NCBI GenBank assembly: GCA_934101115.1
Contig: CAKOPW010000030.1
Location: 1 to 11,505, forward strand
Reading direction: 5' to 3'
DNA from: an uncultured Bacilli bacterium
GTDB taxonomy: Bacteria > Bacillota_I > Bacilli_A > RF39 > UBA660
DNA length: 11,505 nucleotides
A program made the translations under genes and the position numbers. Shown here piece after piece: positions 1-7,088 of the stretch. How positions within the stretch are numbered: the stretch's first letter is position 1; the number at the start of each line of letters is the position of its first letter. The notes below the pieces were generated by a model that did not search any database, had not been told where the DNA came from, and worked only from the letters and a program-made list of their open reading frames with translations.

Positions 1-357
1 TTATTGTTCACTATCCTTTTCATGTATTTCTTTTATGATATGTTCAATATTCATACCATATTCAATTGAATTATCGTATTTAAATATTAATTTTGGTGTA
101 TGTCTTATTTCAATTGTGTTTGCAAGTTTTGTTCTTAAGTAACCTGCTGTATCATCATTAAGTTCACTCTCTATTTCTTTTGGATCTTTATCTAAATGAG
201 TTGTGAAATAGACATATGCAAATGATAAATCACTTGTTACATCACAGCCAGTAATATTAATATTTTTTAAAATAGAATCATGAGCTTCAAGCAAACAAAT
301 ACTGCTTAATTCATTTGCTATATGAGCCCCTATTTTTTTTACTTTAATTTGATTCAT
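1..357 (-). CDS. rbfA: 30S ribosome-binding factor RbfA
   Basis: RbfA binds the immature 30S subunit and helps 16S rRNA 5'-end processing and late assembly, especially in the cold. The 118-residue product has the usual family length. It opens with basic residues (MNQIKVKKIGAHIANELSSI) and carries the typical core: VTSDLSFAYVYFTT, a later helix with LRTKLANTIEIRHTPKL, and the IEYGMNIEHII tail, corresponding to the family's R-x-x-P-x-L and 'D.s...g..i..ll' pattern of the KH-like fold. The stop TAA is at bases 1-3, so the gene is complete. It starts 2 bp after infB; the ribosome binding site AGAGGA lies inside the last infB codons, implying translational coupling. Its place directly after infB is the classical order in Firmicutes. 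I am confident of the identity from both sequence and context. Confidence 0.95.
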   Translation of the reverse strand: MNQIKVKKIGAHIANELSSICLLEAHDSILKNINITGCDVTSDLSFAYVYFTTHLDKDPKEIESELNDDTAGYLRTKLANTIEIRHTPKLIFKYDNSIEYGMNIEHIIKEIHEKDSEQ

Positions 358-359
358 TT

Positions 360-2492
360 TTATCCTCTTTTTACTTCAACGTTTTCATATGTTTCAAAAA
401 CGTCTCCTTCTTTTATATCATTGTAGCCTTCAATAGTTATACCGCATTCAAATCCGTTTTTAACTTCTTTAACAGAATCTTTTCCTCTTTGAACACTTGA
501 TACTTTACCATCATAAATGATAACACCATCTCTGATTACACGAACATTGCTACCATTTTTAATAACTCCACTAGTTACATAAGAACCAGCGATTGTTCCA
601 ACTTTAGAGAATTTAAATAATTGGCGTACTTCAGCAGAACCAGTAGTTACTTCTTCATATTCAGGATCTAACATACCTTTCATTGCTGCTTCCATGTCTT
701 CAACTAATTTATATATAATTGTATAAAGACGCATATCAACACTGTATTCTTTAGCAACTTCACGAGTCTTGTTGCTTGGTACAACATTGAATCCGATCAC
801 GATTGCATTACTTGCTTGAGCTAAAATAATATCGCTTTCAGTAATAGTTCCAATTCCACTTCTGATTACTTTTACTTTAACGCCTTCAACTTCAATTTTT
901 TCTAATGAGTTTTTAACTGCTTCTTCTGAACCTCTAACGTCACATTTTAATACTACATTTATTTCTTTTATACCAGATTGAATATTAGCAAATAATTCTT
1001 CTAAAGATAAAGTTTTTGGTTTTGCAGTTTGTTCTTTAGCTTGAATTCTTCTCTTTTCAGCTATATCTCTTGCTTGTTTTTCTGATTCAAATGCCATGAA
1101 TTTATCTCCAGCACTTGGATTATCAGAAAGACCTGTTATTTCAACTGGAGTTGATGGACCAGCGTCAATTATATCTTTTCCTAAATCATTTTTTAAAGTT
1201 CTAACACGTCCATGAGTTGTACCAACAACGATTGGATCTCCTAAACGTAAAGTACCATTTTGAATTAAAATTGTGGCAACTCCACCTAGATTTTTATCAA
1301 TTCTTGATTCAATTACAGTACCACTTGCATATCTATTTGGATTAGCTTTTAATTCATTTACTTCAGCAATGGCAAGAATTGTTTCTAGAAGTTTATCAAC
1401 TCCTTCACCAGTTTTGGCACTGATTTTAACGAATGGATATTCTCCACCCCATTCTTCTGGAGTTATATTTACTTCAGCCATCTCAGTCATAACTTTGTCT
1501 GGATTAGCATTTGGTCTATCAATCTTATTAACAGCAACGACAATTGGAACATTTGCAGCAAGTGCATGATCAATTGCTTCTTTAGTTTGAGGCATTACAC
1601 CATCCTCAGCTGATACAATAATAATAACGATGTCAGTTACACTTGCTCCTCTTGCACGCATCTCAGTAAATGCAGCATGTCCTGGAGTATCGATAAATGT
1701 TAACTTTTCTCCATTATAATCTATTTGATAAGCACCAATTGCTTGAGTGATTCCACCAGCTTCTCCATCTACTACATGTGAGTTTCTTATGTAGTCAAGT
1801 AAAGTTGTTTTACCATGGTCAACATGTCCCATGATTGTTATTACTGGAGGACGTTTAACTAAATTAGCCTCATCTTCAATAATTTCATAATTTTCAAAAT
1901 TAATGATATCTTGAGTTTCTTCTTTCTTCAATGTTTTATTATATTCTGATGCAACTATTAATGCTGTATCAAAATCTATTGTTTGAGTAAGACTTAAAAG
2001 AAGACCTAAACTAATAAGCTTAGCTACAAGTTCTGAACCACTTACACCTAAAACATTAGCTAAATCACCAACTGTCATATTCTCTTTATATAAAACAATT
2101 GAATCATCACTAGAACTTGTATTACTAGTTAATTTTTCTTTGTTTTTATACATTTCTTTTTTCATTCTAGCGTAATCTTTATTCGATGCTTCTTTATCTT
2201 TTTGTTTTTTTACTTTTTCTTTAGATACAGTATGTGAGTTATTAATTGATTTTATATTATCATAGTCCATAATATCATCAATTACTTCATCAAGAGTATC
2301 GGCTTCATCAAAATCAAGTTCTGTATCTGAATCAATTAGATTCATACAATTATCCAACATAATGATTGCTTCATCATCTAACATGTCATCTTTAGAATTA
2401 ATTTTTATTCCTAATTCTTTACATTTGTTTAATACATCTTGAACTGTAAAGTTCATCTCTTCTGCATAATCTTGAACACTCATCATATTCAT
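360..2492 (-). CDS. infB: Translation initiation factor IF-2
   Basis: IF-2 is the GTPase that brings fMet-tRNA to the 30S subunit and promotes subunit joining. In the 710 residues I see an IF2_N module at about 4-52, an acidic then lysine-rich linker to about 130, and a second IF2_N module at about 138-185. The G domain follows: G1 GHVDHGKT at 222-229, switch region GGITQAIGAY, G3 DTPGH at 268-272, G4 NKID at 322-325 and G5 SAKTGEG. The remainder is domains II-IV, ending EVKRG. The total is shorter than in many species because the linker is short. The start is ambiguous: AGAGG ends only 3 nt before this ATG (2492), but 9 nt before the ATG at 2486, so translation may really begin at Met3 (2486) or Met4 (2483). 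The rnpM stop is 12 bp upstream. The ylxQ gene normally found in between is absent. Confidence 0.98.
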   Translation of the reverse strand: MNMMSVQDYAEEMNFTVQDVLNKCKELGIKINSKDDMLDDEAIIMLDNCMNLIDSDTELDFDEADTLDEVIDDIMDYDNIKSINNSHTVSKEKVKKQKDKEASNKDYARMKKEMYKNKEKLTSNTSSSDDSIVLYKENMTVGDLANVLGVSGSELVAKLISLGLLLSLTQTIDFDTALIVASEYNKTLKKEETQDIINFENYEIIEDEANLVKRPPVITIMGHVDHGKTTLLDYIRNSHVVDGEAGGITQAIGAYQIDYNGEKLTFIDTPGHAAFTEMRARGASVTDIVIIIVSAEDGVMPQTKEAIDHALAANVPIVVAVNKIDRPNANPDKVMTEMAEVNITPEEWGGEYPFVKISAKTGEGVDKLLETILAIAEVNELKANPNRYASGTVIESRIDKNLGGVATILIQNGTLRLGDPIVVGTTHGRVRTLKNDLGKDIIDAGPSTPVEITGLSDNPSAGDKFMAFESEKQARDIAEKRRIQAKEQTAKPKTLSLEELFANIQSGIKEINVVLKCDVRGSEEAVKNSLEKIEVEGVKVKVIRSGIGTITESDIILAQASNAIVIGFNVVPSNKTREVAKEYSVDMRLYTIIYKLVEDMEAAMKGMLDPEYEEVTTGSAEVRQLFKFSKVGTIAGSYVTSGVIKNGSNVRVIRDGVIIYDGKVSSVQRGKDSVKEVKNGFECGITIEGYNDIKEGDVFETYENVEVKRG

Positions 2493-2500
2493 CCACCTCT
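2493..2500 (-). promoter_or_regulatory. infB ribosome binding site (start-deciding)
   Basis: On the coding strand this reads AGAGGTGG, directly abutting the first possible ATG (2492). Three in-frame ATGs follow at 2492, 2486 and 2483. Measured from AGAGG, the second gives a normal 9-nt spacing, so I favour 2486 as the true start, although gene callers would take 2492. Confidence 0.55.
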
Positions 2501-2504
2501 TTTT

Positions 2505-2756
2505 CTAATCTATATTTTTTTCAATTTCTTCATAGATACTTTCATCTATATCACATTCAAATATTCTATTTAATATTTTATTCTTACGTGCTTTATTTAA
2601 TACCTCAATATCACGTTTTATATAACATCCATGTCCATTTACTTTGCCAGTTTTATCAACAACTATACCATCACTTGTTTTAACTATTCTTAAAAGTTCC
2701 ATTTTAGGATATCTTTCTCTAGTTACAACACACATACGCATTGGTATTTTTTTCAT
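2505..2756 (-). CDS. rnpM: RNase P modulator RnpM / YlxR-family RNA-binding protein
   Basis: This is an 83-residue YlxR-family protein. In Bacillus the homologue binds RNA and is described as a modulator of RNase P, hence RnpM. The family signature is clear: MRMCVVTRERYPKMELLRIV near the N-terminus, then DGIVVDKTGKVNGHGCYI at about 29-46, followed by a basic helix (LNKARKNKILNRIF). The well-conserved GRGAY loop appears here as GHGCY, so an Arg and an Ala are replaced by His and Cys. That is a notable change in the presumed RNA-contact loop. The start ATG overlaps the nusA stop by one base (TAATG), and its ribosome binding site AAGAAGGAA is inside the end of nusA, so the two are translationally coupled. 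Length and position between nusA and infB match the Firmicutes operon. Confidence 0.9.
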   Translation of the reverse strand: MKKIPMRMCVVTRERYPKMELLRIVKTSDGIVVDKTGKVNGHGCYIKRDIEVLNKARKNKILNRIFECDIDESIYEEIEKNID

Positions 2757-3871
2757 TATTTATTTCCTTCTTCTTGAACTTGAGCAAATGTTTTAACATT
2801 GATTTTATATTTAGTTAATTTACTAGCTAAACGGATATTTACACCTTTTTTACCGATTGCAAGACTTAAGTTTTCATCGTTAACAATTGCAAGAGCAACT
2901 CTTTCTTTTTCATCATCAATAATACTTACAATTACATCTTTAGCTGGACTTAATGCGTTTTTAACAAATTCAGCATCATCTTCACTCCATAGTACTAAAT
3001 CAACTTTTTCACCATTAAGTTCAGATAAAATACTTGCAATTCTTGAACCACGTTCACCAATACATGTTCCAATAGCGTCAATTCTTTCATTAGTTGATGA
3101 TACAGCAACTTTACTACGAACACCTGCTTCTCTAGCTACAGCATGAATTTCTAGTGTTCCATCTTGTAATTCAGGAATAACTGATTCAAATAATCTTTTA
3201 ACAAATCCATAATGTTTTCTTGTACATAATACAAGTGGTCCTTTATTAGTTGCTTCTACTTTAGAAACATATACTTTTACTGATGAACCCATTTTTAATG
3301 TTTCTCCAGGAATAAGTTCAGATTTTGGTAAAATACCTCTAGTTCTTCCTAAATCAACATAATAGTTTCTTGCATCTTCCATTGCTAGTATTCCAACTGC
3401 CAACTCATCTTGTTTATCAGCAAATTCAGCTATTATTGAGTTTCTTTCTGCTTCTCTTATTTTTTGAGTAACAACTTGTTTACATACTTGAGCAGCAACA
3501 CGTCCAAAATCATGTGGAGTTACTTCTTCTTCAATAGTTTCTCCTACAGTTATATCTGGAACTATTTCTTTTGCTTCTTCTAATAAAAGTTGAGCATCTT
3601 CATTAATTTCTGGAGGTAAATAAGTTACATTACCTTCTTCATCAGTTACCTCGTCTCCTTCAATATATTCAGGAACAACTACGTAATAACGCATTACTTT
3701 AAATTCTCCAGTTTTTTTATCAATAACTACTTTTACATTAGTTTTAGAATTATAATTCTTTTTATAAGCAGTTATTAAACCTTGTTCCATTGCATCATAT
3801 ACAACATCTTCATCAATATTTTTTTCTTCAATGATATTTTTTAATGCTTTAATAAATTCTTTACCATTCAT
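2756..3871 (-). CDS. nusA: Transcription termination/antitermination factor NusA
   Basis: NusA binds RNA polymerase and nascent RNA, stimulating pausing and intrinsic termination. The product is 371 residues, typical of Bacillus-type NusA, which lacks the acidic C-terminal repeats of the enterobacterial protein. In order: the polymerase-binding N-terminal domain (1 to about 125, with a basic stretch around FKVMRYYVVV and the HDFGRVAAQ helix), an S1 domain at about 135-200 (VDLGRTRGILPKSELIPGE), KH1 with the IGERG loop at 271-275, and KH2 with the IGKKG loop at 339-343. Both GxxG RNA-binding loops are intact. The ribosome binding site AGAGG lies in the last codons of rimP, with only 3 bp between the genes. 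It probably controls its own operon through the leader hairpin at 4149-4171. Identity is secure. Confidence 0.98.
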   Translation of the reverse strand: MNGKEFIKALKNIIEEKNIDEDVVYDAMEQGLITAYKKNYNSKTNVKVVIDKKTGEFKVMRYYVVVPEYIEGDEVTDEEGNVTYLPPEINEDAQLLLEEAKEIVPDITVGETIEEEVTPHDFGRVAAQVCKQVVTQKIREAERNSIIAEFADKQDELAVGILAMEDARNYYVDLGRTRGILPKSELIPGETLKMGSSVKVYVSKVEATNKGPLVLCTRKHYGFVKRLFESVIPELQDGTLEIHAVAREAGVRSKVAVSSTNERIDAIGTCIGERGSRIASILSELNGEKVDLVLWSEDDAEFVKNALSPAKDVIVSIIDDEKERVALAIVNDENLSLAIGKKGVNIRLASKLTKYKINVKTFAQVQEEGNK

Positions 3872-3874
3872 ATT

Positions 3875-4126
3875 TTAACCTCTTTCTTTGCTTGATATAT
3901 CTAAGATATATTCTTCTTTAATTAAATCTGCTTCATCTAATATAGGATTAATTATATTAGTTGCTTCTACTATTGCATCAATATCTAAAGGGATACTTCT
4001 ATCAAGAGTTATACATAAATTATTTTGATTATTTATGTTTTCCCAAGTGACACTATCAACAATAATGTCTAATTTTTTCATTTCAGGTTCAATTAACTTT
4101 CTAATATTTTCTAAAATTGTGTCCAT
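3875..4126 (-). CDS. rimP: Ribosome maturation factor RimP, N-terminal domain only
   Basis: RimP binds the 30S subunit and assists maturation. The chosen start is MDTILENIRKLIEPEM, with GGAGG 5 nt upstream, giving about 83 codons. A longer reading to 4213 is possible, but it runs through the leader hairpin and adds no family sequence, so I reject it. Recognisable RimP features are the first helix, the strand LCITLDRSIPLDIDAIVEATNIINP, and LDEADLIKEEYILDISSKERG, matching the family pattern 'LDeaDpI...Y.LEVSSPGxeRP'. RimP is normally about 150 residues, with a second SH3-like C-terminal domain. Here the reading frame stops exactly where the N-terminal domain ends, and nusA begins 3 bp later, so there is no room for a shifted C-terminal half. 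The Pro-Gly of the SSPG motif is also lost. Identity rests on sequence plus the rimP-nusA context. Confidence 0.85.
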   Translation of the reverse strand: MDTILENIRKLIEPEMKKLDIIVDSVTWENINNQNNLCITLDRSIPLDIDAIVEATNIINPILDEADLIKEEYILDISSKERG

Positions 4127-4131
4127 CATTA

Positions 4132-4136
4132 CCTCC
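4132..4136 (-). promoter_or_regulatory. rimP ribosome binding site (start-deciding)
   Basis: Perfect GGAGG on the coding strand. Two consecutive ATGs follow: the first (4129) is only 2 nt away, the second (4126) is 5 nt away. The second is preferred. This site also shows that the upstream ATG at 4213 is not the start. Confidence 0.85.
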
Positions 4137-4148
4137 AAACAATAACAA

Positions 4149-4171
4149 AAGTGGGATTTTTCTGCCCACTT
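4149..4171 (-). terminator. rimP-nusA leader hairpin, probable NusA-responsive attenuator
   Basis: The transcript folds as a 7-bp stem AAGUGGG / CCCACUU with a 9-nt A-rich loop, followed by an interrupted U tract (UUGUUAUUGUUU). It lies between the rimP promoter and the rimP ribosome binding site, so it must be read through for the operon to be expressed. A weak hairpin with a broken U tract is what NusA-dependent intrinsic terminators look like. In Bacillus subtilis the ylxS(rimP)-nusA leader has been reported to autoregulate NusA this way; the assignment here is by analogy. It is also the only terminator-like structure downstream of the five-gene array. Confidence 0.75.
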
Positions 4172-4184
4172 AAACGTCATATAT

Positions 4185-4213
4185 AATATATCATTTAAAA
4201 CTTTATTAAGCAA
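4185..4213 (-). promoter_or_regulatory. Promoter of the rimP-nusA-rnpM-infB-rbfA operon
   Basis: On the coding strand, -35 TTGCTT (4213-4208), 17-bp spacer, -10 TATATT (4190-4185; 5 of 6 consensus bases). The predicted start of transcription is near 4178, just upstream of the leader hairpin. The -35 box begins 21 bp after the stop codon of the last array gene, so the housekeeping operon follows the array closely. The region is very AT-rich, so other -10 registers (TATTAT, TATATG) are possible. Confidence 0.6.
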
Positions 4214-4234
4214 GAGTTTTTACACTTTTGTTGA

Positions 4235-5647
4235 TTATGGTGCTAATACTATACGAAAGCTCATGCTGGAATTAGTTCCTCCCGTTGATCTACTAAAATA
4301 AAATTGACCTGCAAGAGCTCCATACTCATACGAACCACCTCGACCAAACCATGAATAACTTGAGTCAACAAAGTATGAGCTATTTTTATACCAACTATTA
4401 TGCCACCTTGAATTTTTGTCGCCGTCCTGATAATTTTTAAAAGGTCCTATTTCTCCTGTCGCATCTCCTAATATTCTATATTGATAAGAACTTACTGTTG
4501 ATGATGATGAATATACATCGTAGTATTTTGGATCATAATTACCTACCGTTGATGTCGTAAATCCACTTGATCCTAATTGACCACTTATGTATGAAGCCAT
4601 ATATTCAATTGTTCCTCCAGACATATCGTATATTCCACTTATATTTTTAGTGGTACTTGCAAGATAACCAACAATTGTATTATATAGATTGTTGTATGTT
4701 ACTCCATCTCCATATATTCCTGGATATGTTTGTTGATTTGTACTTGGAAGTGCTGAATATCCGGTTTTATATGATGAGTTGTTGTTGATGTTAATTTCTG
4801 CATTGATTCCATATTTGGAATGTGAAAGATATGCAACTGCTCCCCATTCGGTATTTTTCATCATATGTGAATTTAAATTTCTGTTGTAATTATAACTTGC
4901 TTCAAAAGCATTTTTTACAGTTACGCTTCTCCATGAATACGAATTTGGTTTTATTATTATTTTACTTGTATCATTTGAATTTACTTGAGCAGTAGCTGTG
5001 CTTGTTGCTCCATTGTATCCGGTTTCAAATTTACCTACCCAAAATCCGTTTACTCCCATACTTATAAATGCTGGATGTGTCATATATTCTCCGTTTTTAC
5101 AATTTCCGCTTTCCCCTGAAGTCATTGGAGTTTTACATGATACTCCGGTTATATCTGTTGTGTCTTTGGTATCAAATATTATATCAATTTCATGAGCATT
5201 TTCGGTTGGGCTGTCAACGTTCCATAATTTATATTTGTATTTTGGAATCCAGACAAAGTAACTTTGGATATTACTTTCTTGAATAGTGTCTCCAATGTTG
5301 TAGTTTACTCCATCATTCAAAATTACTGCATTGGCCCATACTTTTTCACAATAGTCATACCAAGACTTACTTGTATCGGCATATGTTACTGTTCCATCGT
5401 CACTTATTTTTACCGGCACTAATCCATCTTTCAACACTGGTTCTGATACATCAGCCGAGCATGATTTTTCAGACTTTGCTTTGTTATATAGCTCTTCTAA
5501 CGCATCTTGTACATTTGATGCCTTTAAGTTTGTACTTCCATTTTCAAAAAGTACTTCTTTTCCTAAAATTACATTTGCTGCATAAGTGACCGAAATTCCA
5601 AGTATAAACATTATTAAACTCAAAATTATTGCTTTTTTATTTTTCAT
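4235..5647 (-). CDS. Secreted FGE-sulfatase/C-type-lectin-like protein, array copy 5 of 5 (promoter-distal)
   Basis: This 470-residue protein is the last of five tandem paralogues in transcription order. It has a Sec signal peptide (MKNKKAIILSLIMFILGISV, cleavage expected after TYA at about residue 23), NVQDALEELY at about 45-54, and the four conserved cysteines. The FGE-sulfatase-like landmarks are FWVGKFETGY, NTEWGAVAYLSH, NISGIYDMSGG and RGGSY...LAGQFYF, closing SFRIVLAP. The signal peptide is the most divergent of the five together with that of the promoter-proximal copy, and the segment VPVKISDDGTVTYAD is shared only with that copy (copies 2-4 have TIADDGTVKYAD). In the variable tail it carries FGR after the key Trp and SYEY after the GG. 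It starts 13 bp after the upstream stop with AGGAAAGT as ribosome binding site, and it is the only copy ending in TAA. No wall anchor is visible, so it is secreted or held by partners. Confidence 0.8.
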   Translation of the reverse strand: MKNKKAIILSLIMFILGISVTYAANVILGKEVLFENGSTNLKASNVQDALEELYNKAKSEKSCSADVSEPVLKDGLVPVKISDDGTVTYADTSKSWYDYCEKVWANAVILNDGVNYNIGDTIQESNIQSYFVWIPKYKYKLWNVDSPTENAHEIDIIFDTKDTTDITGVSCKTPMTSGESGNCKNGEYMTHPAFISMGVNGFWVGKFETGYNGATSTATAQVNSNDTSKIIIKPNSYSWRSVTVKNAFEASYNYNRNLNSHMMKNTEWGAVAYLSHSKYGINAEININNNSSYKTGYSALPSTNQQTYPGIYGDGVTYNNLYNTIVGYLASTTKNISGIYDMSGGTIEYMASYISGQLGSSGFTTSTVGNYDPKYYDVYSSSSTVSSYQYRILGDATGEIGPFKNYQDGDKNSRWHNSWYKNSSYFVDSSYSWFGRGGSYEYGALAGQFYFSRSTGGTNSSMSFRIVLAP

Positions 5648-5660
5648 ACTTTCCTACTTT

Positions 5661-7073
5661 CTATGGAGCTAAGACTATACGGAAACCAAGCATCGATGAC
5701 ATATTTCCAGAATTCCTAACAAAATAGAACTGACCTGCTAGTGATCCATCAGTATAAGTACCGCCTTCGGCAAGCCAAGGATAAGTTGTATCAAAAAAGA
5801 ATGCAGTGTCATTGTACCAACCATTGTGTAATCTTGATACCTTGTCATCGTCCGAATATTCATAGAATGGTCCCATTTCTCCTGTCGCGTCTCCTAATAT
5901 CCTATATTGGTAAGATGTTAATGTTGAAGAAGATGAATAAACATCAAAATATTTAGAATCAAAGTTTGCTATTGTTGTGTTTGTAAAGCCGCTTGTTCCT
6001 AAATATCCATTCATATATGCAGATGTATATTCAGATGCTCCACCAGACATATCGTATATTCCGCTTATGTTCCCTGTTGTACTTGCAAGATAACCAATTT
6101 TAGTATTATATTCGTTATTATACGATGGGTCATCTCCATACGTTCCTGGATATTTTTGTTGATTTGTGTTTGGAATGGCCGAATATCCGGTTTTAAAGGA
6201 ACTGTTATTGTTTATATTAATCTCATAACCTATACCATATTTGGAATGTGAAAGGTATGCAACTGCTCCCCATTCTGTACTTTTCATTAAGTGGGAATTC
6301 ATTGTTCTTTTATAATTATAAGATGCTGTAAACATATTCATAATAATTGATTTTCTCCATGAATACACATTTGGTTTAACTATTATCTTTGTTGAATCGT
6401 TTGAATTAACTTCTGCTTCGGTCGTACTTGTCGCTCCATTATATCCTGTTTCAAATTTACCTACCCAAAATCCGTTTACTCCCATACTTATAAATGCTGG
6501 ATGTGTCATATATTCTCCGTTTTTACAATTTCCTGTGCTTCCAGAAGTCATTGGAGTTTTACATGATACTCCTGTTATATCTGTTGTATCTTTGGTATCA
6601 AATATAATCTCTATTTCATGAGCTTTCTTTGAAGCTGTTCCAGTATTCCATAATTTATATTTATATTTTGGTATCCATACAAAATAGCTTTGAATATCAC
6701 TATCTTTTATTGTGTCTCCAATATTGTAATTTACTCCATCGTTTAAAATCACTGCATTGGCCCAAACCTTTTCACAATAGTCATACCAAGATTTACTTGT
6801 ATCGGCGTATTTTACAGTCCCATCATCTGCAATAGTAATTGGTATCAGTCCATCTTTTAATACTGGTTCGGCTACATCTGCTGAACACGATTTTTCCGCT
6901 TTTGCTTTACTATATAATTCTTCTAATGCATCTTGGACATTCGATGCCTTTAAATTAGTATTTCCGTTATCAAATGAGACTTCTTTGCTTAATATTATAT
7001 CTGCCGCATATGCAACTGATACAAAGAATATTAACGAAACTAAACTAATTATAAATAATTCCTTTTTCTTCAT
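5661..7073 (-). CDS. Secreted FGE-sulfatase/C-type-lectin-like protein, array copy 4 of 5
   Basis: A 470-residue paralogue with a signal peptide (MKKKELFIISLVSLIFFVSV, then AYA cleavage site), NVQDALEELY, and the conserved four-cysteine pattern. The FGE-like domain shows FWVGKFETGY, STEWGAVAYLSH, NISGIYDMSGG and the closing GFRIVLAP. It departs from the others in the variable tail: EGG replaces RGG (the usually conserved Arg becomes Glu) and the local residues are TYTD, so the presumed binding face should differ in charge. It also has MNMFTASYNYKRTMNSHL where others have NAFEASYNYNR-type sequence. Nucleotides 6448-6533 are identical to 5022-5107 in the next copy, suggesting exchange. It starts 15 bp after the upstream stop, with ribosome binding site AAAGGAAG touching that stop codon. 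No catalytic FGE cysteines are visible in the C-terminal core. Confidence 0.8.
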   Translation of the reverse strand: MKKKELFIISLVSLIFFVSVAYAADIILSKEVSFDNGNTNLKASNVQDALEELYSKAKAEKSCSADVAEPVLKDGLIPITIADDGTVKYADTSKSWYDYCEKVWANAVILNDGVNYNIGDTIKDSDIQSYFVWIPKYKYKLWNTGTASKKAHEIEIIFDTKDTTDITGVSCKTPMTSGSTGNCKNGEYMTHPAFISMGVNGFWVGKFETGYNGATSTTEAEVNSNDSTKIIVKPNVYSWRKSIIMNMFTASYNYKRTMNSHLMKSTEWGAVAYLSHSKYGIGYEININNNSSFKTGYSAIPNTNQQKYPGTYGDDPSYNNEYNTKIGYLASTTGNISGIYDMSGGASEYTSAYMNGYLGTSGFTNTTIANFDSKYFDVYSSSSTLTSYQYRILGDATGEMGPFYEYSDDDKVSRLHNGWYNDTAFFFDTTYPWLAEGGTYTDGSLAGQFYFVRNSGNMSSMLGFRIVLAP

Positions 7074-7088
7074 ATAAAAACTTCCTTT

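Noticed and set aside
1273..1569. 98-codon plus-strand reading frame inside infB
   Set aside because: It is the antisense shadow of the IF-2 G domain and has no ribosome binding site or recognisable product; the infB frame is unambiguous.
4127..4213. Extension of rimP to an upstream ATG (112 codons)
   Set aside because: The extra residues cover the promoter start region and the leader hairpin, match nothing in RimP, and bypass the perfect GGAGG at 4132-4136.
4214..4234. Intrinsic terminator immediately after the last array gene
   Set aside because: The complementary segments CAAAAGTG and ACTCTTG form only a mismatched 7-bp stem without GC strength or a U tract.
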